From: Osmia lignaria lignaria
Taxonomy: Eukaryota; Arthropoda; Insecta; Hymenoptera; Megachilidae
Reading direction: 5' to 3'
DNA: 64,000 nucleotides
Assembly: GCF_051020975.1 (NCBI RefSeq)
Contig: NW_027478160.1
Location: 5,912,001 to 5,976,000 of the forward strand
How positions within the stretch are numbered: position 1 is the stretch's first letter; each line of letters opens with the position of its first letter. The position numbers and the translations under genes were made by a program. Shown piece after piece: positions 1 through 13,100 of the stretch. The notes beneath the pieces were generated by a model. It made no database searches, had not been told where the DNA came from, and saw only the letters and a program-made list of their open reading frames with translations.

Positions 1-168
1 AAGAAGAACAACAAGAAGAAGAAATATCTCGAAATATGTCCGTCAGGCCCCTTCCCTTGAGATAAATCTGCAAATATCTCGGAAACGAAGCGAGCTATGG
101 CAAAATGTTAAGAGACCTTTTTTGTAGAGAATTATGTTTCCTACAATTTATGTTCTATGATATTTTTT
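1..168 (+). repeat. Partial monomer at the left window edge
   Basis: Begins inside the GAA-rich tract and runs to the first GATCAG at 169. It is the right-hand half of a normal monomer, cut by the window edge, so the array continues to the left. Confidence 0.95.
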
Positions 169-206
169 GATCAGAAGCGTAGTTTTCGAGATATATCGAG
201 ATATTT
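22..206. repeat. Direct and inverted copies of a 10-bp motif (AAATATCTCG)
   Basis: AAATATCTCG occurs at 22-31 and 72-81, exactly 50 bp apart, and its exact reverse complement CGAGATATTT occurs at 197-206. A partly matching inverted copy, CGAGATATAT, lies immediately before it at 187-196. The arrangement recurs in each monomer. In about half of them the distal inverted copy is CAAGATATTT, which breaks the exact match. The inverted pairing allows weak stem formation across about 115 bp. It could be a protein-binding or fold-back element, or a relic of how the monomer formed. Function is unknown. Confidence 0.7.
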
Positions 207-3200
207 AAAAGTTCCGAAGCCGCACCAACATAATAGAGATACAGAAACACCGTGGCCCCTTTCGTTGAGATAACTCTGCACTAGTGCGAGCCGCAAATGC
301 CACTTCCAGCTTCGCTGTGCAGAAGAAGAACAACAAGAAGAAGAAATATCTCGAAATATGTCCGTCAGGCCCCTTCCCTTGAGATAAATCTGCAAATGTC
401 TCGGAAACGAAGCGAGCTATGGCAAAATGTTAAGAGACCTTTTTTGTAGAGAATTAAGTTTCCTACTTTTTATGTTCTATGATATTTTTTGATCAGATGC
501 GTAGTTCTCGAGATATATCAAGATATTCAAAAGTTCCGAAGCCGCACCAACATAATAGAGATACAGAAACACCGTGGCCCCTTTCTATGAGATAACTCTG
601 CACTATTGCGCGCTGCAAATGCCACTTCCAGCTTAGCTGTGCAGAAGAAGAACAACAAGAAGAAGAAATATCTCGAAATATGTCCGTCAGGCCCCTTCCC
701 TTGAGATAAATCTGCAAATATCTCGGAAACGAAGCGAGCTATGGCAAAATGTTAAGAGACCTTTTTTGTAGAGAATTAGGTTTCCTACTTTTTATGCTCT
801 ATGATATTTTTTGATCAGATGCGTAGTTCTCGAGATATATCAAGATATTTAAAAGTTCCGAAGCCGCACCAACATAATAGAGATACAGAAACACCGTGGC
901 CCCTTTCTTTGAGATAACTCTGCACTATTGCGAGCTGTAAATGCCACTTCCAGCTTAGCTGTGCAGAAGAAGAACAACAAGAAGAAGAAATATCTCGAAA
1001 TATGTCCGTCAGGCCACTTCCCTTGAGATAAATCTGCAAATATCTCGCAAACGAAGCGAGCTATGGCAAAATGTTAAGAGACGTTTTTTGTAGAGAATTA
1101 TCTTTCCTACAATTTATGTTCAATGATATTTTTTGATCAGAAGCGTAGTTTTCGAGATATATCGAGATATTTAAAAGTTCCGAAGCCGCACCAACATAAG
1201 AGAGATACAGAAACACCGTGGCCCCTTTCTTTGAGATAACTCTGCACTAGTGCGAGCCGCAAATGCCACTTCCAGCTTAGCTGTGCAGAGGAAGAACAAC
1301 AAGAAGAAGAAATATCTCGAAATATGTCCGTCAGGCCCCTTCCCTTGAGATAAATCTGCAAATATCTCGGAAACGAAGCGAGCTATGACAAAATGTTAAG
1401 AGACCTTTTTTGTAGAGAATTATGTTTCCTACAATTAATGTTCTATGATATTTTTTGATCAGAAGCGTAGTTTTCGAGATATATCGAGATATTTAAAAGT
1501 TCCGAAGCCGCACCAACATAATAGAGATACAGAAACACCGTGGCCCCTTTCTTTGGGATAACTCTGCACTATTGCGAGCTGCAAATGCCACTTCCAGCTT
1601 AGCTGTGCAGAAGAAGAACAACAAGAAGAAGAAATATCTCGAAATATGTCCGTCAGGCCACTTCCCTTGAGATAAATCTGCAAATATCTCGGAAACGAAG
1701 CGAGCTATGGCAAAATGTTAAGAGACCTTTTTTGTAGAGAATTAAGTTTCCTACTTTTTATGTTCGATGATATTTTTTGATCAGATGCGTAGTTCTCGAG
1801 ATATATCAAGATATTTAAAAGTTCCGAAGCTGCACCAACATAATAGAGGTACAGAAACACCGTGGCCTCTTTCTTTGAGATAACTCTGCACTATTGCGAG
1901 CTGCAAATGCCACTTCGAGCTTAGCTGTGCAGAAGAAGAACAACAAGAAGAAGAAATATCTCGAAATATGTCCGTCAGACCCCTTCCCTTGAGATGAATC
2001 TGCAAATATCTCGGAAACGAAGCGAGCTATGGCAAAACGTTAAGAGACCTTTTTTGTAGAGAATAATATTTCCTACAATTTACGTTCTATGATATTTTTT
2101 GATCAGAAGCGTAGTTTTCGAGATATATCGAGATATTTAAAAGTTCCGAAGCCGCACCAACATAATAGAGATACAGAAACACCGTGGCCCCTTTCTTTGA
2201 GATAACTCTGCACTATTGCGAGCTGTAAATGCCACTTCCAGCTTAGCTGTGCAGAAGAAGAAATATCTCGAAATATGTCCGTCAGGCCCCTTCCCTTGAG
2301 ATATATCTGCAAATATCTCGGAAACGAAGCGAGCTATGGCAAAATGTTAAGAGACCTTTTTTGTAGAGAATTATGTTTCCTACAATTTATGTTCTATGAT
2401 ATTTTTTGATCAGAAGCGTAGTTTTCGAGATATATCGAGATATTTAAAAGTTCCGAAGCCGCACCAACATAATAGAGATACAGAAACACCGTGGCCCCTT
2501 TCGTTGAGATAACTCTGCACTAGTGCGAGCCGCAAATGCCACTTCCAGCTTAGCTGTGCAGAAGAAGAACAACAAGAAGAAGAAATATCTCGAAATATGT
2601 CCGTCAGGCCCCTTCCCTTGAGATAAATCTGCAAATATCTCGGAAACGAAGCGAGCTATGGCAAAATGTTAAGAGACCTTTTTTGTAGAGAATTAAGTTT
2701 CCTACTTTTTATGTTCTATGATATTTTTTGATCAGATGCGTAGTTCTCGAGATATATCAAGATATTCAAAAGTTCCGAAGCCGCACCAACATAATAGAGA
2801 TACAGAAACACCGTGGCCCCTTTCTTTGAGATAACTCTGCACTATTGCGAGCTGCAAATGCCACTTCCAGCTTAGCTGTGCAGTGGAAGAACAACAAGAA
2901 GAAGAAATATCTCGAAATATGTCCGTCCGGCCAGTTCCTTTGAGCTGAATCTGCAAATATCTCGGAAACGAAGCGAGCTATGGCAAAATGTTAAGAGACG
3001 TTTTTTGTAGAGAATTATGTTTCCTACAATTTATGTTCTATGATATTTTTTGATCAGAAGCGTAGTTCTCGAGATATATCAAGATATTTAAAAGTTCCGA
3101 AGCCGCACCAACATAATAGAGATACACAAACACCGTGGCCCCTTTCTTTCAGATAACTATGCACTATTGCGAGCTGTAAATGCCACTTCCAGTTAAGCTG

Positions 3201-6200
3201 TGCAGAAGAAGAACAACAAGAAGAAGAAATATCTCGAAATATGTCCGTCAGGCCCCTTCCCTTGAGATATATCTGCAAATATCTCGGAAACGAAGCGAGC
3301 TATGGCAAAATATTAAGAGACCTTTTTTGTAGAGAATTATGTTTCCTACAATTTATGCTCTATGATATTTTTTGTTCAGAAGCGTAGTTTTCGAGATATA
3401 TCGAGATATTTAAAAGTTCCGAAGCCGCACCAACATAATAGAGATACAGAAACACCGTGGCCCCTTTCGTTGAGATAACTCTGCGCTAGTGCGAGCCGCA
3501 AATGCCACTTCCAGCTTAGCTGTGCAGAAGAAGAACAACAAGAAGAAGAAATATCTCGAAATATGTCCGTCAGGCCCCTTCCCTTGAGATAAATCTGCAA
3601 ATATCTCGGAAACGAAGCGAGCTATGGCAAAATGTTAAGAGACCTTTTTTGTAGAGAATTATGTTTCCTACAATTTATGTTCTATGATATTTTTTGATCA
3701 GATGCGTAGTTCTCGAGATATACCAAGATATTTAAAAGTTCCGAAGCCGCACCAACATAATAGAGATACAGAAACACCGTGGCCCCTTTCTTTGAGATAA
3801 CTCTGCACTATTGCGAGCTGCAAATGCCTCTTCCAGCTTAGCTGTGCAGAGGAAGAACAACAAGAAGAAGGAATATCTCGAAATATGTCCGTCAGGCCCC
3901 TTCCCTTGAGATAAATCTGCAAATATCTCGGAAACGAAGCGAGCTATGGCAAAATGTTAAGAGACCTTTTTTGTAGAGAATTATGTTTCCTACAATTTAT
4001 GTTCTATGATATTTTTTGATCAGAAGCGTAGTTTTCGAGATATATCGAGATATTTAAAAGTTCCGAAGCCGCACCAACATAATAGAGATACAGAAACACC
4101 GTGGCCCCTTTCGTTGAGATAACTCTGCACTAGTGCGAGCCGCAAATGCCACTTCCAGCTTAGCTGTGCAGAAGAAGAACAACAAGAAGAAGAAATATCT
4201 CGAAATATGTCCGTCAGGCCCCTTCCCTTGAGATAAATCTGCAAATATCTCGGAAACGAAGCGAGCTATGGCAAAATGTTAAGAGACCTTTTTTGTAGAG
4301 AATTAAGTTTCCTACTTTTTATGTTCTATGATATTTTTTGATCAGATGCGTAGTTCTCGAGATATATCAAGATATTCAAAAGTTCCGAAGCCGCACCAAC
4401 ATAATAGAGATACAGAAACACCGTGGCCCCTTTCTTTGAGATAACTCTGCACTATTGCGAGCTGCAAATGCCACTTTCAGCTTAGCTGTACAGAAGAAGA
4501 ACAACAAGAAGAAGAAATATCTCGAAATATGTCCGCCAGGCCCCTTCCCTTGAGATAAATCTGCAAATATCTCGGAAACGAAGAGAGCTATGGCAAAATG
4601 TTAAGAGACCTTTTTTGTAGAGAATTAGGTTTCCTACTTTTTATGTTCTATGATATTTTTTGATCAGATGCGTAGTTCTCGAGATATATCAAGATATTCA
4701 AAAGTTCCGAAGCCGCACCAACATAATAGAGATACAGAAACACCGTGGCCCCTTTCTATGATATAACTCTGCACTATTGCGCGCTGCAAATGCCACTTCC
4801 AGCTTAGCTGTGCAGAAGAAGAACAACAAGAAGAAGAAATATCTCGAAATATGTCCGTCAGGCCCCTTCCCTTGAGATAAATCTGCAAATATCTCGGAAA
4901 CGAAGCGAGCTATGGCAAAATGTTAAGAGACCTTTTTTGTAGAGAATTAGGTTTCCTACTTTTTATGCTCTATGATATTTTTTGATCAGATGCGTAGTTC
5001 TCGAGATATATCAAGATATTTAAAAGTTCCGAAGCCGCACCAACATAATAGAGATACAGAAACACCGTGGCCCCTTTCTTTGAGATAACTCTGCACTATT
5101 GCGAGCTGTAAATGCCACTTCCAGCTTAGCTGTGCAGAAGAAGAACAACAAGAAGAAGAAATATCTCGAAATATGTCCGTCAGGCCAGTTCCTTTGAGCT
5201 GAATCTGCAAATATCTCGGAAACGAAGCGAGCTATGGCAAAATGTTAAGAGACGTTTTTTGTAGAGAATTATGTTTCCTACAATTTATGTTCTATGACAT
5301 TTTTTGATCAGAAGCGTAGTTTTCGAGATATATCGAGATATTTAAAAGTTCCGAAGCCGCACCAACATAATAGGGATACAGATACACCGTGGCCCCTTTC
5401 TCTGAGATAACTCTGCACTAGTGCGAGCCGCAAATGCCACTTCCAGCTTAGCTGTGCAGAAGAAGAACAACAAGAAGAAGAAATATCTCGAAATATGTCC
5501 GTCAGGCCACTTCCCTTGAGATAAATCTGCAAATATCTCGCAAACGAAGCGAGCTATGGCAAAATGTTAAGAGACGTTTTTTGTAGAGAATTATGTTTCC
5601 TACAATTTATGTTCTATGATATTTTTTGATCAGAAGCGTAGTTTTCGAGATATATCGAGATATTTAAAAGTTCCGAAGCCGCACCAACATAATAGAGATA
5701 CAGAAACACCGTGGCCCCTTTCTTTGAGATAACTCTGCACTAGTGCGAGCCGCAAATGCCACTTCCAGCTTAGCTGTGCAGAAGAAGAACAACAAGAAGA
5801 AGAAATATCTCGAAATATGTCCGTCAGGCCCCTTCCCTTGAGATAAATCTGCAAATATCTCGGAAACGAAGCGAGCTATGGCAAAATGTTAAGAGACCTT
5901 TTTTGTAGAGAATTATGTTTCCTACAATTTATGTTCTATGATATTTTTTGATCAGAAGCGTAGTTTTCGAGATATATCGAGATATTTAAAAGTTCCGAAG
6001 CCGCACCAACATAATAGAGATACAGAAACACCGTGGCCCCTTTCTTTGGGATAACTCTGCACTATTGCGAGCTGCAAATGCCACTTCCAGCTTAGCTGTG
6101 CAGAAGAAGAACAACAAGAAGAAGAAATATCTCGAAATATGTCCGTCAGGCCACTTCCCTTGAGATAAATCTGCAAATATCTCGGAAACGAAGCGAGCTA

Positions 6201-9200
6201 TGGCAAAATGTTAAGAGACCTTTTTTGTAGAGAATTAAGTTTCCTACTTTTTATGTTCGATGATATTTTTTGATCAGATGCGTAGTTCTCGAGATATATC
6301 AAGATATTTAAAAGTTCCGAAGCTGCACCAACATAATAGAGGTACAGAAACACCGTGGCCTCTTTCTTTGAGATAACTCTGCACTATTGCGAGCTGCAAA
6401 TGCCACTTCGAGCTTAGCTGTGCAGAAGAAGAACAACAAGAAGAAGAAATATCTCGAAATATGTCCGTCAGACCCCTTCCCTTGAGATGAATCTGCAAAT
6501 ATCTCGGAAACGAAGCGAGCTATGGCAAAACGTTAAGAGACCTTTTTTGTAGAGAATAATATTTCCTACAATTTACGTTCTATGATATTTTTTGATCAGA
6601 AGCGTAGTTTTCGAGATATATCGAGATATTTAAAAGTTCCGAAGCCGCACCAACATAATAGAGATACAGAAACACCGTGGCCCCTTTCTTTGAGATAACT
6701 CTGCACTATTGCGAGCTGTAAATGCCACTTCCAGCTTAGCTGTGCAGAAGAAGAACAACAAGAAGAAGAAATATCTCGAAATATGTCCGTCAGGCCCCTT
6801 CCCTTGAGATATATCTGCAAATATCTCGGAAACGAAGCGAGCTATGGCAAAATGTTAAGAGACCTTTTTTGTAGAGAATTATGTTTCCTACAATTTATGT
6901 TCTATGATATTTTTTGATCAGAAGCGTAGTTTTCGAGATATATCGAGATATTTAAAAGTTCCGAAACCGCACCAACATAATAGAGATACAGAAACACCGT
7001 GGCCCCTTTCTTTGAGATAACTCTGCACTAGTGCGAGCCGCAAATGCCACTTCCAGCTTAGCTGTGCAGAAGAAGAACAACAAGAAGAAGAAATATCTCG
7101 AAATATGTCCGTCAGGCCACTTCCCTCGAGATAAATCTGCAAATATCTCGGAAACGAAGCGAGCTATGGCAAAATGTTAAGAGACGTTTTTTGTAGAGAA
7201 TTATGTTTCCTACAATTTATGTTCTATGATATTTTTTGATCAGAAGCGTAGTTTTCGAGATATATCGGGATATTTAAAAGTTCCGAAGCCGCACCAACAT
7301 AATAGAGATACAGAAACACCGTGGCCCCTTTCTTTGAGATAACTCTGCACTAGTGCGAGCCGCAAATGCCACTTCCAGCTTAGCTGTGCAGAAGAAGAGC
7401 AACAAGAAGAAGAAATATCTCGAAATATGTCCGACAGGCCCCTTCCCTTGAGATAAATCTGCAAATATCTCGGAAACGAAGCGAGCTATGGCGAAATGTT
7501 AAGAGACCTTTTTTGTAGAGAATTAAGTTTCCTACTTTTTATCTTCTATGATATTTTTTGGTCAGATGCGTAGTTCTCGAGATAGATCAAGATACTTAAA
7601 AGTTCCGAAGCCGCACCAACATAATAGAGATACAGAAACACCGTGGCCCCTCTCTTTGAGATAACTCTGCACTATTGCGAGCTGCAAATGCCACTTCCAG
7701 CTCAGCTGTGCAGAAGAAGAACAACAAGAAGAAGAAATATCTCGAAATATGTCCGTCAGGCCCCTTCCCTTGAGATAAATCTGCAAATATCTCGGAAACG
7801 AAGCGAGCTATGGCAAAATGTTTAGAGACCTTTCTTGTAGAGAATTCAGTTTCCTACTTTTTATGTAGTATGATATTTTTTGATCAGATGCGTAGTTCTC
7901 GAGATATATCAAGATATTTAAAAGTTCCGAAGCCGCACCAACATAATAGAGATACAGAAACACCGTGGCCCCTTTCTTTGAGATAACTCTGCACTATTGC
8001 GCGCTGCAAATGCCACTTCCAGCTTAGCTGTGCAGAAGAAGAACAACAAGAAGAAGAAATATCTCGAAATATGTCCGTCAGGCCCCATCCCTTGAGATAA
8101 ATCTGCAAATATCTCGGAAACGAAGCGAGCTATGGCAAAATGTTAAGAGACCTTTTTTGTAGAGAATTATGTTTCCTACAATTTATGTTCTATGATATTT
8201 TTTGATCAGAAGCGTAGTTTTCGAGATATATCGAGATATTTAAAAGTTCCGAAGCCGCACCAACATAATAGAGATACAGAAACACCGTGGCCCCTTTCTT
8301 TGGGATAACTCTGCACTATTGCGAGCTGCAAATGCCACTTCCAGCTTAGCTGTGCAGAAGAAGAACAACAAGAAGAAGAAATATCTCGAAATATGTCCGT
8401 CAGGCCACTTCCCTTGAGATAAATCTGCAAATATCTCGGAAACGAAGCGAGCTATGGCAAAATGTTAAGAGACCTTTTTTGTAGAGAATTAAGTTTCCTA
8501 CTTTTTATGTTGTATGATATTTTTTGATCAGATGCGTAGTTCTCGAGATATATCAAGATATTTAAAAGTTCCGAAGCCGCACCAACATAATAGAGATACA
8601 GAAACACCGTGGCCCCTTTCTTTGAGATAACTCTGCACTATTGCGAGCTGTAAATGCCACTTCCAGCTTAGCTGTGCAGAAGAAGAACAACAAGAAGAAG
8701 AAATATCTCGAAATATGTCCGTCAGGCCCCTTCCCTTGAGATATATCTGCAAATATCTCGGAAACGAAGCGAGCTATGGCAAAATGTTAAGAGACCTTTT
8801 TTGTAGAGAATTATGTTTCCTACAATTTATGTTCTATGATATTTTTTGATCAGAAGCGTAGTTTTCGAGATATATCGAGATATTTAAAAGTTCCGAAGCC
8901 GCACCAACATAATAGAGATACAGAAACACCGTGGCCCCTTTCTTTGAGATAACTCTGCACTAGTGCGAGCCGCAAATGCCACTTCCAGCTTAGCTGTGCA
9001 GAAGAAGAACAACAAGAAGAAGAAATATCTCGAAATATGTCCGTCAGGCCAGTTCCTTTGAGCTGAATCTGCAAATATCTCGGAAACGAAGCGAGCTATG
9101 GCAAAATGTTAAGAGACGTTTTTTGTAGAGAATTATGTTTCCTACAATTTATGTTCTATGATATTTTTTGATCAGAAGCGTAGTTTTCGAGATATATCGA

Positions 9201-9596
9201 GATATTTAAAAGTTCCGAAGCCGCACCAACATAATAGGGATACAGAAACACCGTGGCCCCTTTCTTTGAGATAATTCTGCACTAGTGCGAGCCGCAAATG
9301 CCACTTCCAGCTTAGCTGTGCAGAAGAAGAACAACAAGAAGAAGAAATATCTCGAAATATGTCCGTCAGGCTACTTCCCTTGAGATAAATCTGCAAATAA
9401 CTCGGAAACCAAGCGAGCTATGGCAAAATGTTAAGAGACGTTTTTTGTAGAGAATTATGTTTCCTACAATTTATGTTCTATGATATTTTTTGATCAGAAG
9501 CGTAGTTTTCGAGATATATCGAGATATTTAAAAGTTCCGAAGCCGCACCAACATAACAGAGATACAGAAACACCGTGGCCCCTTTCTTTGAGATAA
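169..9596 (+). repeat. Long-range duplication, left copy
   Basis: Monomer by monomer this stretch matches 55202-64000. Offsets are 55,033 bp for the monomers at 169-813, 54,082 bp for those at 2408-4984, and 54,404 bp from 5306 onward. Rare markers agree in both copies: the codon-like variant pair at 9370/63774 (GGCTACTTCC), AAATAACTCG near 9395/63799, TTTTTTGGTCAG near 7558/61962, and GAATTCAGTTTCC near 7842/62246. Only a handful of base differences are visible over more than 8 kb. The left limit is near 60-170, where variants stop matching. Confidence 0.9.
2101..2407 (+). repeat. Short monomer (307 bp, 15-bp deletion in GAA tract)
   Basis: This monomer reads GCAGAAGAAGAAATATCTCG, where others have a tract 15 bp longer. 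The lost segment is flanked by AGAAGAA direct repeats, as expected for replication slippage. It is the only monomer in the window with this deletion. The matching place in the right-hand long duplication has lost it. Confidence 0.9.
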
Positions 9597-10189
9597 CTCT
9601 GCACTAGTGCGAGCTGCAAATGCCACTTCCAGCTTAGCTGTGCAGAAGAAGAACAACAAGAAGAAGAAATATCTCGAAATATGTCCGTCAGGCCCCTTCC
9701 CTTGAGATAAATATGCAAATATCTCGGAAACGAAGCGAGCTATGGCAAAATGTTAAGAGACCTTTTTTGTAGAGAATTAAGTTTCCTACTTTTTATGTTC
9801 TATGATATTTTTTGATCAGATGCGTAGTTCTCGATATATATCAAGATATTTAAAAGTTCCGAAGCTGCACCAACATAATAGAGATACAGAAACACCGTGG
9901 CCCCTTTCTTTGAGATAACTCTGCACTATTGCGAGCTGCAAATGCCACTTCCAGCTTAGCGGTGCAGAGGAAGAACAACAAGAAGAAGAAATATCTCGAA
10001 ATATGTCCGTCAGGCCAGTTCCTTTGAGCTGAATCTGCAAATATCTCGGAAACGAAGCGAGCTATGGCAAAATGTTAAGAGACGTTTTTTGTAGAGAATT
10101 ATGTTTCCTACAATTTATGTTCTATGATATTTTTTGATCAGAAGCGTAGTTTTCGAGATATATCGAGATATTTAAAAGTTCCGAAGACG

Positions 10190-13100
10190 CACCAACATAA
10201 TAGAGATACAGAAACACCGTGGCCCCTTTCTTTGAGATAACTCTGCACTATTGCGAGCTGCAAATGCCACTTCGAGCTTAGCTGTGCAGAAGAAGAGCAA
10301 CAAGAAGAAGAAATATCTCGAAATATGTCCGACAGGCCCCTTCCCTTGAGATAAATCTGCAAATATCTCGGAAACGATGCGAGCTATGGCGAAATGTTAA
10401 GAGACCTTTTTTGTAGAGAATTAAGTTTCCTACTTTTTATCTTCTATGATATTTTTTGATCAGATGCGTAGTTCTCGAGATAGATCAAGATACTTAAAAG
10501 TTCCGAAGCCGCACCAACATAATAGAGATACAGAAACACGGTGGCCCCTCTCTTTGAGAAAACTCTGCACTATTGCGAGCTGCAAATGCCACTTCGAGCT
10601 TAGCTGTGCAGAAGAAGAACAACAAGAAGAAGAAATATCTCGAAATATGTCCGTCAGGCCCCTTCCCTTGAGATATATCTGCAAATATCTCGGAAAGGAA
10701 GCGAGCTATGGCAAAATGTTAAGAGACCTTTTTTGTAGAGAATTAAGTTTCCTACTTTTTATGTTCGATGATATTTTTTGATCAGATGCGTAGTTCTCGA
10801 GATATATCAAGATATTTAAAAGTTCCGAACCCGCACCAACATAATAGAGATACAGAAACACCGTGGCCCCTTTCTTTGAGATAACTCTGCACTATTGCGA
10901 GCTGCAAATGCCACTTCCAGCTTAGCTGTGCAGAGGAAGAACAACAAGAAGAAGAAATATCTCGAAATATGTCCGTCAGGCCAGTTCCTTTGAGCTGAAT
11001 CTGCAAATATCTCGGAAACGAAGCGAGCTATGGCAAAATGTTAAGAGACCTTTTTTGTAGAGAATTAAGTTTCCTACTTTTTATGTTCGATGATATTTTT
11101 TGATCAGATGCGTAGTTCTCGAGATATATCAAGATATTTAAAAGTTCCGAAGCTGCACCAACATAATAGAGGTACAGAAACACCGTGGCCTCTTTCTTTG
11201 AGATAACTCTGCACTATTGCGAGCTGCAAATACCACTTCGAGCTTAGCTGTGCAGAAGAAGAACAACAAGAAGAAGAAATATCTCGAAATATGTCCGTCA
11301 GACCCCTTCCCTTGAGATGAATCTGCAAATATCTCGGAAACGAAGCGAGCTATGGCAAAATGTTAAGAGACCTTTTTTGTCGAGAATTAAGTTTCCTACT
11401 TTTTATGTTCTATGATATTTTTTGATCAGATGCGTAGTTCTCGAGATATATCAAGATACTTAAAAGTTCCGAAGCCGCACCAACATAATAGAGATACAGA
11501 AACACCGTGGCCCCTTTCTTTGAGATAACTCTGCACTAGTGCGAGCCGCAAATGCCACTTCCAGCTTAGCTGTGCAGAAGAAGAACAACAAGAAGAAGAA
11601 ATATCTCGAAATATGTCCGTCAGGCCCCTTCCCTTGAGATAAATATGCAAATATCTCGGAAACGAAGCGAGCTATGGCAAAATGTTAAGAGACCTTTTTT
11701 GTAGAGAATTAAGTTTCCTACTTTTTATGTTCTATGATATTTTTTGATCAGATGCGTAGTTCTCGAGATATATCAAGATATTTAAAAGTTCCGAAGCCGC
11801 ACCAACATAATAGAGATACAGAAACACCGTGGCCCCTTTCTTTGAGATAACTCTGCACTATTGCGAGCTGCAAATGCCACTTCCAGCTTAGCTGTGCAGA
11901 AGAAGAACAACAAGAAGAAGAAATATCTCGAAATATGTCCGTCAGGCCCCTTCCCTTGAGATAATTCTGCAAATATCTCGGAAACGAAGAGAGCTATGGC
12001 AAAATGTTAAGAGACCTTTTTTGTAGAGAATTAAGTTTCCTACTTTTTATGTTCGATGATATTTTTTGATCAGATGCGTAGTTCTCGAGATATATCAAGA
12101 TATTTAAAAGTTCCGAAGCTGCACCAACATAATAGAGGTACAGAAACACCGTGGCCTCTTTCTTTGAGATAACTCTGCACTATTGCGAGCTGCAAATGCC
12201 ACTTCCAGTTTAGCTGTGCAGAAGAAGAACAACAAGAAGAAGAAATATCTCGAAATATATCCGTCAGGACCCTTCCCTTGAGATAAATCTGCAAATATCT
12301 CGGAAACGAAGCGAGCTATTGCAAAACGTTAAGAGACCTTTTTTGTAGAGAATTAAGTTTCCTACTTTTTATATTCGATGATATTTTTTGATCAGATGCG
12401 TAGTTCTCGAGATATATCAAGATATTTAAAAGTTCCGAAGCTGCACCAACATAATAGAGGTACAGAAACACCGTGGCCTCTTTCTTTGAGATAACTCTGC
12501 ACTATTGCGAGCTGCAAATGCCACTTCGAGCTTAGCTGTGCAGAAGAAGAGCAACAAGAAGAAGAAATATCTCGAAATATGTCCGACAGGCCCCTTCCCT
12601 TGAGATAAATCTGCAAATATCTCGGAAACGATGCGAGCTATGGCGAAATGTTAAGAGACCTTTTTTGTAGAGAATTAAGTTTCCTACTTTTTATCTTCTA
12701 TGATATTTTTTGATCAGATGCGTAGTTCTCGAGATAGATCAAGATACTTAAAAGTTCCGAAGCCGCACCAACATAATAGAGATACAGAAACACCGTGGCC
12801 CCTCTCTTTGAGAAAACTCTGCACTATTGCGAGCTGCAAATGCCACTTCCAGCTTAGCTGTGCAGAGGAAGAACAACAAGAAGAAGAAATATCTCGAAAT
12901 ATGTCCGTCAGGCCCCTTCCCTTGAGATAAATCTGCAAATATCTCGGAAACGAAGCGAGCTATGGCAAAATGTTTAGAGACCTTTCTTGTAGAGAATTAA
13001 GTTTCCTACTTTTTATATAGTATGATATTTTTTGATCAGATGCGTAGTTCTCGAGATATATCAAGATATTTAAAAGTTCCGAAGCCGCACCAACATAATA

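Noticed and set aside
80..95. CENP-B box
   Set aside because: The reverse strand reads CTTCGTTTCCGAG, which matches the first seven bases of the mammalian box (YTTCGTTGGAARCGGGA) but then fails at the essential A and CGGG positions.
205..225. RNA polymerase III B box (AGTTCCGAAGCC)
   Set aside because: It resembles GGTTCGANNCC but has an extra C and no paired A box at a suitable distance; no tRNA-like fold was seen.
10446..10781. Longer plus-strand frame (111 codons, also at 14309)
   Set aside because: It is the usual frame extended because AGATAAC became AGAAAAC and a second stop was lost in one monomer class; its duplicate at 14309 comes from the 3,863-bp duplication.
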